The notes beneath the pieces were generated by a model. The model saw only the letters and a list, made by a program, of their open reading frames with translations, searched no databases and was not told the DNA's origin. A stretch of DNA of 32,871 nucleotides from Flammeovirgaceae bacterium UBA2338 (GTDB lineage: Bacteria > Bacteroidota > Bacteroidia > Cytophagales > Cyclobacteriaceae): assembly GCA_002344795.1 (NCBI GenBank), contig DDUM01000003.1:1-32871 (forward strand), written 5' to 3'. The position numbers and the translations under genes were made by a program. Shown here piece after piece: positions 6,376 to 12,763 of this stretch. The first letter of the stretch is position 1, and every line of letters starts with the position of its first letter.

Positions 6376-8874
6376 ATGACTCAGGAAGGATTAGAATTTG
6401 ACTCTCATACTTATTTTGCAGAACTCATTCTGCCCGTGCCCATACCCAAACTATTTACTTATAGGGTACCCGCGGCTCTGAATGAAATAGTCAAAGTCGG
6501 GCAACGCGTAATCGTGCAGTTTGGGCAAAAAAAAATCCTCACGGGTATCATATCCAACCTTCATCAAAAGCCTCCAACAACATACGAAGCCAAGTACATT
6601 CTGGAGATCATAGATGAAAACGAAGTAATCGGAGACCGTCAATTCAAATTGTACCAATGGATGGCCGATTATTATATGTGTACGTTGGGAGAAGTTATCA
6701 ACGCGGCCTTGCCCTCCGGGCTCAAACTTTCGAGTGAAAGTATGGTACAGTTGAATCCTTCTTTTAATTGGGAAGCCACCACATTCGATTTTTCAGAAAA
6801 GGAAAGAATGTTGATCCATCGACTCCAACACGATACCCTTAGTTATACAGAGGTGGCTAAGTTTTTAGGCACCAAAAGTATTTACAGCTTATTAAAATCA
6901 ATGGCATCCAAGGAGGCCATTATACTTTTTGAAAAGGTAAAAGAAAAATTCAAACCCAAAACTGAAAAACGAATTCGGCTTTCAAAAAAGTATACCGACA
7001 AAAAGAATCTGGAAGAACTCTTCGAAGCAATCAGTAGCAAACCCAAGCAAGAGGCGGTACTACTGAAATATTTACAATTGGTTCCCGTATTTAAGGATCC
7101 GTCATTAAATGACAATGGACAGAGTAAATCCCAGCTCAGTGAAGGTGAATCGAGTTCATCCGTAAATACACTGATCAAGAATAAAATTTTTGATGAGTTT
7201 GAAACCATCATCCCCCGATTCGGATTTGAAGACCCCGCTGCAGCACAACCTATTTTATTAAGTGAGAAACAAGAAGAAGTTCGCAACAACATCCTTAACC
7301 ACTTTGAACAAAACGATGTGGTCTTGCTGCATGGGGTGACAGGTAGCGGAAAAACAGAAATTTATATCGATCTAATAAGAAGGGCATTGGATGGTGGCAA
7401 CCAGGCTTTGCTCCTCATTCCTGAAATCGCATTGACCACGCAAATCGTGCAGCGACTGAAGAAAATATTTGGTGCCGAGATGGGGGTTTACCATTCCAAG
7501 TTTTCGGACAATGAGCGTGTAGAAGTTTGGAATGGTATCTTATCAGGGAAATTTCAGTTGGTTGTCGGTGTGAGGTCTTCCGTGTTCTTACCCTTTGACA
7601 ACCTGGGATTGGTGATCGTAGACGAAGAACACGACTCCTCCTATAAACAAAATGATCCGGCACCACGCTATCAGGCAAGGGATCTGGCGCTGGTAATGGC
7701 CCATCAACATCATGCGAAGGTGATTTTAGGAAGTGCCACCCCTTCTGCCGAAAGTTTTTTTCACAGTTTACAAGGAAGATTTAAACTGATCAGCTTAAAC
7801 GAGCGATTCGGAGAAGCCAACCTGCCTGAAGTAACTTTTGCTGACATGGCCATTGAACGACAGCGAAAATCAAATAAAGGTGAATTTTCCTCTCAACTAT
7901 TAAAGTCAATTGGAGAAGCACTCAAAAACAAAGAGCAGGTAATTCTTTTTCAAAACAGAAGAGGCTACGCACCCATGGTTCAATGTGAGGACTGTAACTG
8001 GATTCCAAAGTGCATCAACTGTTCGGTTAGTCTTACTTATCATCAATACCGCCACGAGATGATCTGTCATTACTGTGGTTATAAGGAGGCGCTCCCCTCT
8101 GAATGTCCCACTTGTACCTCCAAAAGAATTTTAACCAAAGGCTATGGTACAGAAAAACTGGAAGAAGAATTAAAACTCTATTTTCCTGAAGCAAAAGTGC
8201 AGCGTATGGATTGGGATACTACACGTACAAAAAGTGGTTATGAATCCATTATCGAAGGGTTTCAGGAAGGTGAAACGGATATTCTCGTAGGTACGCAAAT
8301 GGTCACCAAGGGACTTGATTTTGATAGGGTAAGTTTGGTAGGCGTGTTTGATGCCGATCGCATGATGCACTTTCCTGACTTTAGGGCACACGAACGCGCC
8401 TTCCAACTCATCATTCAGGTAAGTGGACGTTCCGGGCGCAGAGAAAAAAAGGGAAACGTCATTATTCAAACCGCTGATCCAAAGCAATCCCTGTTCGGTT
8501 TTGTATTGAAGCACGACATTCCGGGATATTTAGAGAGAGAACTTAGGGACCGTGAAGCTCACTTTTATCCTCCCTATTCGCGGTTAATTGAAATCACCGT
8601 AAAGCAAACCGATCGATTGAAATGTAAAAACCTGGCCACACAATTGACGCAAGCGATCCGGAGCGAAATCAAAGGACCACAGGTGTTGGGGCCGGGCGAA
8701 CCCCTTGTTTCTAAAATCAGAAATGAATTCTTAATGTCGATTCTTATAAAGATTCCAAGAGATGGCGGAAGGTTAAAAGAAATAAAGAATCAACTATCTC
8801 ACTTATCTGATCATTTGCTTTCTGTAAAAGAATTCAGGAGTGCCAAAATTATTTTTGATGTAGATCCAGCCTGA
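6376..8874 (+). CDS. priA: Primosomal protein N' (replication restart helicase PriA)
   Basis: PriA recognises stalled forks and D-loops and reloads the replicative helicase. The 832-residue protein (ATG at 6376; a TTG at 6361 would add five residues) has the N-terminal DNA-binding domain opening with FAELILPVPIPKLFTY. The helicase Walker A motif GVTGSGKTE is at about residue 321 and the Walker B/DEEH box VIVDEEHDSSYK at about 415. A zinc-binding insertion with paired cysteines follows (CEDC, CINC, CHYC, CPTC, about residues 536-580). Helicase motifs IV-VI come next, including GTQMVTKGLDFDRV and QVSGRSGR. Length is within the usual range for Bacteroidota. It is divergent from the aminotransferase gene, and no terminator is seen before the toxin-antitoxin island that follows on the other strand. 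Confidence 0.97.
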   Translation: MTQEGLEFDSHTYFAELILPVPIPKLFTYRVPAALNEIVKVGQRVIVQFGQKKILTGIISNLHQKPPTTYEAKYILEIIDENEVIGDRQFKLYQWMADYYMCTLGEVINAALPSGLKLSSESMVQLNPSFNWEATTFDFSEKERMLIHRLQHDTLSYTEVAKFLGTKSIYSLLKSMASKEAIILFEKVKEKFKPKTEKRIRLSKKYTDKKNLEELFEAISSKPKQEAVLLKYLQLVPVFKDPSLNDNGQSKSQLSEGESSSSVNTLIKNKIFDEFETIIPRFGFEDPAAAQPILLSEKQEEVRNNILNHFEQNDVVLLHGVTGSGKTEIYIDLIRRALDGGNQALLLIPEIALTTQIVQRLKKIFGAEMGVYHSKFSDNERVEVWNGILSGKFQLVVGVRSSVFLPFDNLGLVIVDEEHDSSYKQNDPAPRYQARDLALVMAHQHHAKVILGSATPSAESFFHSLQGRFKLISLNERFGEANLPEVTFADMAIERQRKSNKGEFSSQLLKSIGEALKNKEQVILFQNRRGYAPMVQCEDCNWIPKCINCSVSLTYHQYRHEMICHYCGYKEALPSECPTCTSKRILTKGYGTEKLEEELKLYFPEAKVQRMDWDTTRTKSGYESIIEGFQEGETDILVGTQMVTKGLDFDRVSLVGVFDADRMMHFPDFRAHERAFQLIIQVSGRSGRREKKGNVIIQTADPKQSLFGFVLKHDIPGYLERELRDREAHFYPPYSRLIEITVKQTDRLKCKNLATQLTQAIRSEIKGPQVLGPGEPLVSKIRNEFLMSILIKIPRDGGRLKEIKNQLSHLSDHLLSVKEFRSAKIIFDVDPA

Positions 8875-8934
8875 TTAAAAGATTCGGGCAGAAGTAATGG
8901 CACACTCTTTCAGATACGCAGTGAAGCACATGAC

Positions 8935-8952
8935 ATACATGTTGTTAGCGTT
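8935..8952. repeat. Left boundary repeat of the MazF island
   Basis: ATACATGTTGTTAGCGTT lies just after the end of the toxin gene. Its GTTAGCGTT (8944-8952) is the exact reverse complement of AACGCTAAC at 9598-9606, so the toxin-antitoxin pair is bracketed by a 9-bp inverted repeat. Its ATGTTGTT core recurs in the same orientation at 9615-9622. It resembles a boundary of a small mobile or cassette-like unit; this is inference. Confidence 0.45.
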
Positions 8953-8961
8953 TCGTGCCAA

Positions 8962-9306
8962 CTAGTCTAAATCCAAAACTATTCTTAAGTTTTCTTTAAT
9001 CTTACCTGCGATGTGACTGTCCACCTCGCCAATTTTTTTTGTAAGCCGTTTATTGTCAATTGCCCTTACCTGGTCAATCATTACATCACAATCTACTTTC
9101 AGTCCAAATTTTGACTTCTTTAAATGAACTCTCAGTATTTCAGAGTCAGGCTTTACATTTGTTGTTATTGGGCAGATAATAGTTGAAGGATGCTCCTTAT
9201 TTAGCAAGTCGGTCTGAACAACAATTACAGGTCTGATTTTCCCGGTCTCTGTCCCAATTCTTGGATTTAGGTCAGCCACCCAGATTTCAAATTGTTTAAT
9301 TCTCAT
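8962..9306 (-). CDS. MazF/PemK family type II toxin
   Basis: This 114-residue protein is a PemK/MazF-fold endoribonuclease toxin, which typically cleaves mRNA at short sequences to slow growth. Recognisable marks are the N-terminal strand QFEIWVADLNPRIGTETGKIRPVIVVQ (the G-x-E-x-x-x-x-RP-V-V-V core with the catalytic-site Arg), the ICPITTN segment that normally supplies the active-site Thr/Ser, and the late VMIDQVRAIDNKRL stretch. Length is complete. Its start overlaps the end of the antitoxin gene by 11 bp (9296-9306), the usual coupled arrangement. The order is antitoxin first, both read on the minus strand from the promoter at 9542-9573. Confidence 0.92.
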   Translation of the reverse strand: MRIKQFEIWVADLNPRIGTETGKIRPVIVVQTDLLNKEHPSTIICPITTNVKPDSEILRVHLKKSKFGLKVDCDVMIDQVRAIDNKRLTKKIGEVDSHIAGKIKENLRIVLDLD

Positions 9307-9526
9307 CGTTCAACTTTTCAAACTCAGCTAGAATTTCCAATGAATCCCTGGAAACGATTTTTGATTCCTTACTCAGCTGTTTTGACAGAAGTCTTCTTCG
9401 ATGAAGTCGATTATAGAGTTCGATGGCCTCGTTTATATACCTATTCCGGTTCTTTTTAACCTTTGTCACTATTTTCTCAGTCTCCTGGAAAATGTCATCA
9501 TCAAGCTTTAATGATAGATTTTTCAT
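9296..9526 (-). CDS. Ribbon-helix-helix antitoxin of the MazF-type module
   Basis: This 76-residue protein starts with a beta-strand-like MKNLSLKLDDDIFQETEKIV followed by basic helices (KVKKNRNRYINEAIELYNR). That layout fits a ribbon-helix-helix DNA-binding domain, with the operator-reading strand near residues 3-8. The C-terminal third is a charged tail (ESKIVSRDSLEILAEFEKLNDEN) of the kind that wraps and neutralises MazF toxins. It should both bind the toxin and autorepress the operon. Supporting this, the perfect palindrome TACCTTT-TTAC-AAAGGTA (9532-9549) lies on the promoter just before its start. It overlaps the toxin gene by 11 bp. The fold is inferred from pattern, not alignment. Confidence 0.82.
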   Translation of the reverse strand: MKNLSLKLDDDIFQETEKIVTKVKKNRNRYINEAIELYNRLHRRRLLSKQLSKESKIVSRDSLEILAEFEKLNDEN

Positions 9527-9531
9527 GGTAT

Positions 9532-9549
9532 TACCTTTTTACAAAGGTA
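9532..9549. promoter_or_regulatory. Palindromic operator of the toxin-antitoxin operon
   Basis: TACCTTT (9532-9538) and AAAGGTA (9543-9549) form a perfect inverted repeat with a 4-nt centre, overlapping the -7 element and lying 6 bp before the antitoxin start. This is the expected place for autorepression by the ribbon-helix-helix antitoxin. A related AAAGGTATGAAC phrase occurs further upstream at about 9589-9600. Confidence 0.55.
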
Positions 9550-9573
9550 TATACTTTTTAGATATACTTCAAA
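9542..9573 (-). promoter_or_regulatory. Promoter of the toxin-antitoxin operon
   Basis: On the minus strand TTTG (9573-9570), a 20-bp spacer and TACCTTTG (9549-9542) match the Bacteroidota promoter consensus TTTG-N(19-21)-TAnnTTTG exactly. The antitoxin ATG lies 16 bp beyond, giving a very short leader. It is the best promoter match in the window. Confidence 0.7.
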
Positions 9574-9597
9574 TTTACATGAATGCTCAAAGGTATG

Positions 9598-9634
9598 AAC
9601 GCTAACGCCTATGTATGTTGTTGGGCACCGTGGC
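9598..9634. repeat. Shared boundary repeat between the MazF pair and the orphan antitoxin
   Basis: AACGCTAAC (9598-9606) pairs with GTTAGCGTT at 8944-8952. TTGTTGGGCACCGTGGC (9618-9634) pairs, with one mismatch over 17 bp, with GCCATGGTGCCCAACAA at 9955-9971. The junction therefore carries one arm of each flanking inverted repeat. GTTGGGC fits the GTTRRRY core of integron attC sites, but the rest of a canonical attC is not evident. Confidence 0.55.
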
Positions 9635-9668
9635 TTTCAAGGGTAGCTCTCTTTCAGACCATTGTAGT

Positions 9669-9920
9669 CTATAACCACTTCTCATAGATTTTCTTTACTT
9701 CACTGTGCGGTTTTACCCTTCCCGCCTTAATATCATCAAGTCCTTTTTCAATAGCATTTTTTTCCTCGTCAGAAATTTGATCCCACCAGTCTAATTTTGA
9801 TTTACTATCCATTAACATTTTAAGCCTTTCAATTGAAGTTTCGTCCTTTAAGGTTGTAACCCATTTGATAATTTCAAGCTTTTCCTTTTCAATGCTAGAA
9901 CCTTGCGTTTTGCTTTTCAT
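9669..9920 (-). CDS. Orphan antitoxin-like small protein
   Basis: This 83-residue, charged, helical protein has the C-terminal pattern WWDQISDEEKNAIEKGLDDI then KAGRVKPHSEVKKIYEKWL. In Bacteroidota that pattern is typical of small antitoxin-like proteins usually found directly before RelE/ParE-family toxin genes. Here no toxin reading frame follows: downstream there is only the boundary repeat and then the MazF module's promoter. It is therefore an orphan, either a solitary antitoxin acting against toxins encoded elsewhere or the survivor of a deletion. TAAATTTG (9935-9928) is a perfect -7 element just before the start. The family assignment rests on pattern memory and is moderate; coding status is good. 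Confidence 0.7.
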   Translation of the reverse strand: MKSKTQGSSIEKEKLEIIKWVTTLKDETSIERLKMLMDSKSKLDWWDQISDEEKNAIEKGLDDIKAGRVKPHSEVKKIYEKWL

Positions 9921-9927
9921 AGTACCT

Positions 9928-9935
9928 CAAATTTA
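9928..9935 (-). promoter_or_regulatory. -7 element TAAATTTG for the orphan antitoxin
   Basis: An exact TAnnTTTG match on the minus strand lies 7 bp before the start at 9920. If used, the transcript would be nearly leaderless. No -33 TTG lies at standard spacing, and the region upstream is the boundary repeat. Confidence 0.4.
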
Positions 9936-9954
9936 ACCATTTTTTATTCCATAC

Positions 9955-9971
9955 GCCATGGTGCCCAACAA
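9955..9971. repeat. Right boundary repeat of the orphan antitoxin unit
   Basis: GCCATGGTGCCCAACAA is the reverse complement of 9618-9634 except for one base. The two copies bracket the 83-residue gene and its promoter, defining a unit of 354 bp. It ends five bases before the stop of the fragment that follows surE. Confidence 0.55.
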
Positions 9972-9975
9972 TCAA

Positions 9976-10098
9976 CTATTCAACAATAATAAACTGTTCC
10001 GCTTTAAAAGGTATGCCCTGAGGTGTCAGCCCTTCCATAACAATCCTGTATTTTCCTGGTTTAGCCTTATTTAACAGAGGGGTCAATATTGAAATCAC
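9976..10098 (-). pseudogene. C-terminal-like coding fragment after surE
   Basis: A minus-strand frame gives about 40 residues, including KAKPGKYRIVMEGLTPQGI then PFKAEQFIIVE and a TAG stop. The alternating beta pattern with P-G-K-Y-R-I resembles the last strands of an immunoglobulin-like or carboxypeptidase-regulatory-like domain at the end of a Bacteroidota surface protein. A GTG at 10098 overlaps the surE stop by four bases (GTGA), so a coupled 40-residue protein is formally possible. However, no N-terminal signal or complete domain is present. The frame ends beside the boundary repeat at 9955-9971, suggesting that the rest of a larger gene was lost there. This is a weak but real-looking coding signal. 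Confidence 0.35.
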
Positions 10099-10874
10099 TC
10101 TAAAATATCCCACTCGTCATTCAGCACGGCTATGGAGTGGTGAGCGGTGAGATCAAATTTGCAGGGCACAACAGACACGTAATTGTTACCAATCGCCCAC
10201 TCATCGTTGTCTTCCCCTTTGTCGAAATTGACAAAATTACCTGTCATCCAAAAATAACGTCTGCCATTGGGGTCGTACCGTACGTCAAACTCTTCTTCCC
10301 ATTTGGCGTTGGACTGTCGGCAAATCCGGATGCCCTTAAGGTTTTCGTTGCGCTTGGGCGGAAAGTTGACATTGAGGGCTACGCCTTTTGGCAAACCTTT
10401 CTTCAAAACCTGTTCGGTTATTTTTTTGACGTATTCTTTCGTATGGGAAAAATCTATTTTGGTTCCGTAATCGCAAAGTGAAAAACCGATGGCCGGAGTC
10501 CCCTCAATGGCGCCTTCTATGGCAGCGGACATCGTACCCGAATACAACACGCTGATCGAAGTGTTGCTTCCGTGGTTGATCCCACTTACTACAATAGCAG
10601 GTTCACGGTGGTCGCGCAAAACAAAGTTCCGTGCTAACTTCACACAATCGGCCGGTGTGCCGGAGCATTCAAAAGCTTTTACGTCATCGAAAATAAAATT
10701 TTCTTCCAACCGAAGGGTGTCACCTACTGTAATGGCATGACCCATGCCCGACTGCGGACTATCTGGCGCTACTACAATTACCTCACCCAGTTCCTGCATT
10801 ACCTCAACGAGCGTTCGAATACCTTTAGATGTGATTCCATCATCATTGGAAACAAGAATAAGTGGCTTTTGCAT
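10095..10874 (-). CDS. surE: 5'/3'-nucleotidase SurE
   Basis: SurE is a metal-dependent survival-protein phosphatase that dephosphorylates nucleoside 5'- and 3'-monophosphates in the cytoplasm. The 259-residue sequence has the N-terminal metal-site motif LVSNDDGITSKGI (Asp-Asp at residues 10-11), VVAPDSPQSGMGHAIT, the Asn-containing SGINHGSNTSISVLYSGTMSAA motif (about residues 97-118), and the family's C-terminal DLTAHHSIAVLNDEW. Length is normal. It follows the unknown secreted protein gene by five bases on the minus strand, so it is probably the third or fourth gene of the dnaG-ribBA transcript. Confidence 0.96.
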   Translation of the reverse strand: MQKPLILVSNDDGITSKGIRTLVEVMQELGEVIVVAPDSPQSGMGHAITVGDTLRLEENFIFDDVKAFECSGTPADCVKLARNFVLRDHREPAIVVSGINHGSNTSISVLYSGTMSAAIEGAIEGTPAIGFSLCDYGTKIDFSHTKEYVKKITEQVLKKGLPKGVALNVNFPPKRNENLKGIRICRQSNAKWEEEFDVRYDPNGRRYFWMTGNFVNFDKGEDNDEWAIGNNYVSVVPCKFDLTAHHSIAVLNDEWDILE

Positions 10875-10879
10875 TATAG

Positions 10880-11497
10880 TTAACGTCTAACGGGAAACAA
10901 AGAGTTATAATAAGCAATGATACGGCTTAGATCATACTTCTCATCAAAACTAAGCCGGTTTGATTTCACAAACTTCTGCACCTCCTCTTTCCGGTCATTC
11001 ATTATATTTAACCAATCACTCCGCTTACCAAGAAACTCATCTATACTACCATCTTCTTTCAGTAGAAAATACCGGTACACTACAGTAAGCTTTGAGTAAT
11101 TATAATAGTTATATACTGAGGAATAGGTTCTGTACTCCACTGCCTCCCTGCACAACAAGGTGATTTTGCCTTCCTCCAGTAATTCAAAAAAAACAGGCGC
11201 ACGGTATTCACCAGAAGTATTGTAAGGAAGAGAATACATTCTGCGGTATCGCTTTACGGTTTTATCAAATATTTCCAAAAACAGAAGCTTTCGCGCTGAA
11301 TAGCTTTCAAACCGATCGCCTACCTGAATCTGAACGAGATCCGTATGCATATCATACTTGACATTCCCGGTCAGTGTATCTCCATTTTCCAAAACCACCT
11401 TGCCGTCATGCCAAAGTTCAAATGCAAATTCCTGCCCATGCACTCCAACAGAAGAGGTTATAATCAACAACAAGGATATAATAAAAGTCAATCTCAT
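10880..11497 (-). CDS. Secreted protein of unknown function
   Basis: This 205-residue protein has a clear Sec signal peptide (MRLTFIISLLLIITSSVGVHGQ, cleavage probably after HG or HGQ) and no further membrane segment, so it is periplasmic or surface-exposed. The mature part begins with GKVVLENGDTLTGNVKYDM, a beta-rich phrase seen in Bacteroidota proteins annotated only as hypothetical. It contains a tyrosine-rich stretch (EYRTYSSVYNYYNYSKL, about residues 121-137). I do not recognise a function. It starts exactly where ribBA stops (0-bp gap) and ends five bases before surE, indicating tight translational coupling within the operon. Confidence 0.8.
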   Translation of the reverse strand: MRLTFIISLLLIITSSVGVHGQEFAFELWHDGKVVLENGDTLTGNVKYDMHTDLVQIQVGDRFESYSARKLLFLEIFDKTVKRYRRMYSLPYNTSGEYRAPVFFELLEEGKITLLCREAVEYRTYSSVYNYYNYSKLTVVYRYFLLKEDGSIDEFLGKRSDWLNIMNDRKEEVQKFVKSNRLSFDEKYDLSRIIAYYNSLFPVRR

Positions 11498-12712
11498 CTA
11501 TTCCTTTAAAATACTATGACCCATTTTATCCCTCTTGGTCAGAAGGTATTTTTGATTGTGTGTGTTAGGCACTATTTCAATAGGTACGTTGTCTACTATT
11601 TCCAATCCATATCCCATCAGTCCTACTCTTTTCTTTGGGTTATTCGTAATCAATCTGATCTTGGATACACCCAGGTCATGCAAAATTTGTGCGCCAATTC
11701 CATAGTCGCGGTTATCCATGTCGAACCCAAGCTTCAGGTTAGCCTCTACCGTATCGTACCCATCTTCCTGTAACTCATAGGCTTTCAGTTTGTTCAACAG
11801 CCCAATGCCCCTTCCTTCTTGTTTCATATACAACACAATCCCCTTTCCTTCTTTTTCCACCATCTGCATGGCACTGTGCAGTTGTGTGCCACAATCGCAA
11901 CGACAGGATCCGAAAATATCGCCCGTAACACAAGAAGAGTGAACCCTTACCAATATCGGCTCATCCTTCTCCCACTCGCCCTTTATTAACGCCATGTGCA
12001 CTTCATTGGTATTCAATTGCTCATAAGCCACCAATTTAAAGTCACCGTATTCAGTAGGCATTTTTACCTCAGCCTCTCTTTTAATCTGCGATTCCTTTTC
12101 CATCCTGTAGGCAATCAGGTCTTTGATGGAAACCAACTTCAATCCAAAACGTTTGGCCACATCCACTAAATCCGGAAGTCGTGCCATGGTGCCGTCTTCA
12201 TTCATAATCTCCACCAATACTCCAGCCGGTTTGAAGCCAGCCAGTCTTGCAAAGTCTATCGCAGCCTCGGTATGCCCAGCCCTTCTCAACACACCTTCTT
12301 TCTTTGCTTTGAGCGGAAAAATATGTCCGGGTTTACCCAACTCCTCCGGTTTTGTCTCAGGGTTTGCCAGGGCCTTTATGGTTTTGTAGCGATCTTGTGC
12401 AGAAATACCTGTTGAGCAACCGTGACCAATCAGATCAACCGATACCGTAAAAGGAGTCTCAAAGGCAGCCGTATTCTTTCCTACCATCAGTTCCAGCCCC
12501 AATTCCTCGCAACGTTCTTCACTTAAGGGCGCACAAATCAATCCCCGGCCGTGGGTGGCCATGAAATTGACTATCTCCGGTGTAACGCTTTCCGCAGCAC
12601 ACACAAAATCACCTTCATTTTCACGGTCCTCATCGTCTACCACGATGATCACCTTGCCCTTTTTAATGTCACTGATAGCATCATCGATACTATCCAATTT
12701 AATCTTACTCAT
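11498..12712 (-). CDS. ribBA: Bifunctional 3,4-dihydroxy-2-butanone-4-phosphate synthase / GTP cyclohydrolase II
   Basis: This supplies both entry steps of riboflavin synthesis. RibB converts ribulose 5-phosphate to the butanone phosphate, and RibA opens GTP. The 404-residue fusion has the RibB signature DDEDRENEGDFVCAAE near residues 26-41, HGRGLICAPL, and HTEAAIDFARLAG. The RibA half begins around residue 205, with the zinc-ligand cluster CVTGDIFGSCRCDCGTQL (three Cys) and the GTP-site motif KQEGRGIGL. No FMN riboswitch or other long leader lies ahead of it: only 51 bp separate it from the end of dnaG. It is likely transcribed with dnaG. Confidence 0.96.
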   Translation of the reverse strand: MSKIKLDSIDDAISDIKKGKVIIVVDDEDRENEGDFVCAAESVTPEIVNFMATHGRGLICAPLSEERCEELGLELMVGKNTAAFETPFTVSVDLIGHGCSTGISAQDRYKTIKALANPETKPEELGKPGHIFPLKAKKEGVLRRAGHTEAAIDFARLAGFKPAGVLVEIMNEDGTMARLPDLVDVAKRFGLKLVSIKDLIAYRMEKESQIKREAEVKMPTEYGDFKLVAYEQLNTNEVHMALIKGEWEKDEPILVRVHSSCVTGDIFGSCRCDCGTQLHSAMQMVEKEGKGIVLYMKQEGRGIGLLNKLKAYELQEDGYDTVEANLKLGFDMDNRDYGIGAQILHDLGVSKIRLITNNPKKRVGLMGYGLEIVDNVPIEIVPNTHNQKYLLTKRDKMGHSILKE

Positions 12713-12763
12713 TCTTTATTTTAACAATTCATGCATACAACAACAAAACTCATAGGACTGTTC

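Noticed and set aside
6531..6536. Possible frameshift at an A-run early in priA
   Set aside because: The frame continues without interruption through all PriA motifs, so the run is harmless.
8935..9971. True integron cassette array
   Set aside because: No integrase is in the window, and full attC architecture with both core pairs is not evident. Kept only as a cassette-like hypothesis.
12713..12763. FMN riboswitch ahead of ribBA
   Set aside because: The gap is 51 bp, far too short for an RFN element, and shows no matching conserved pieces.
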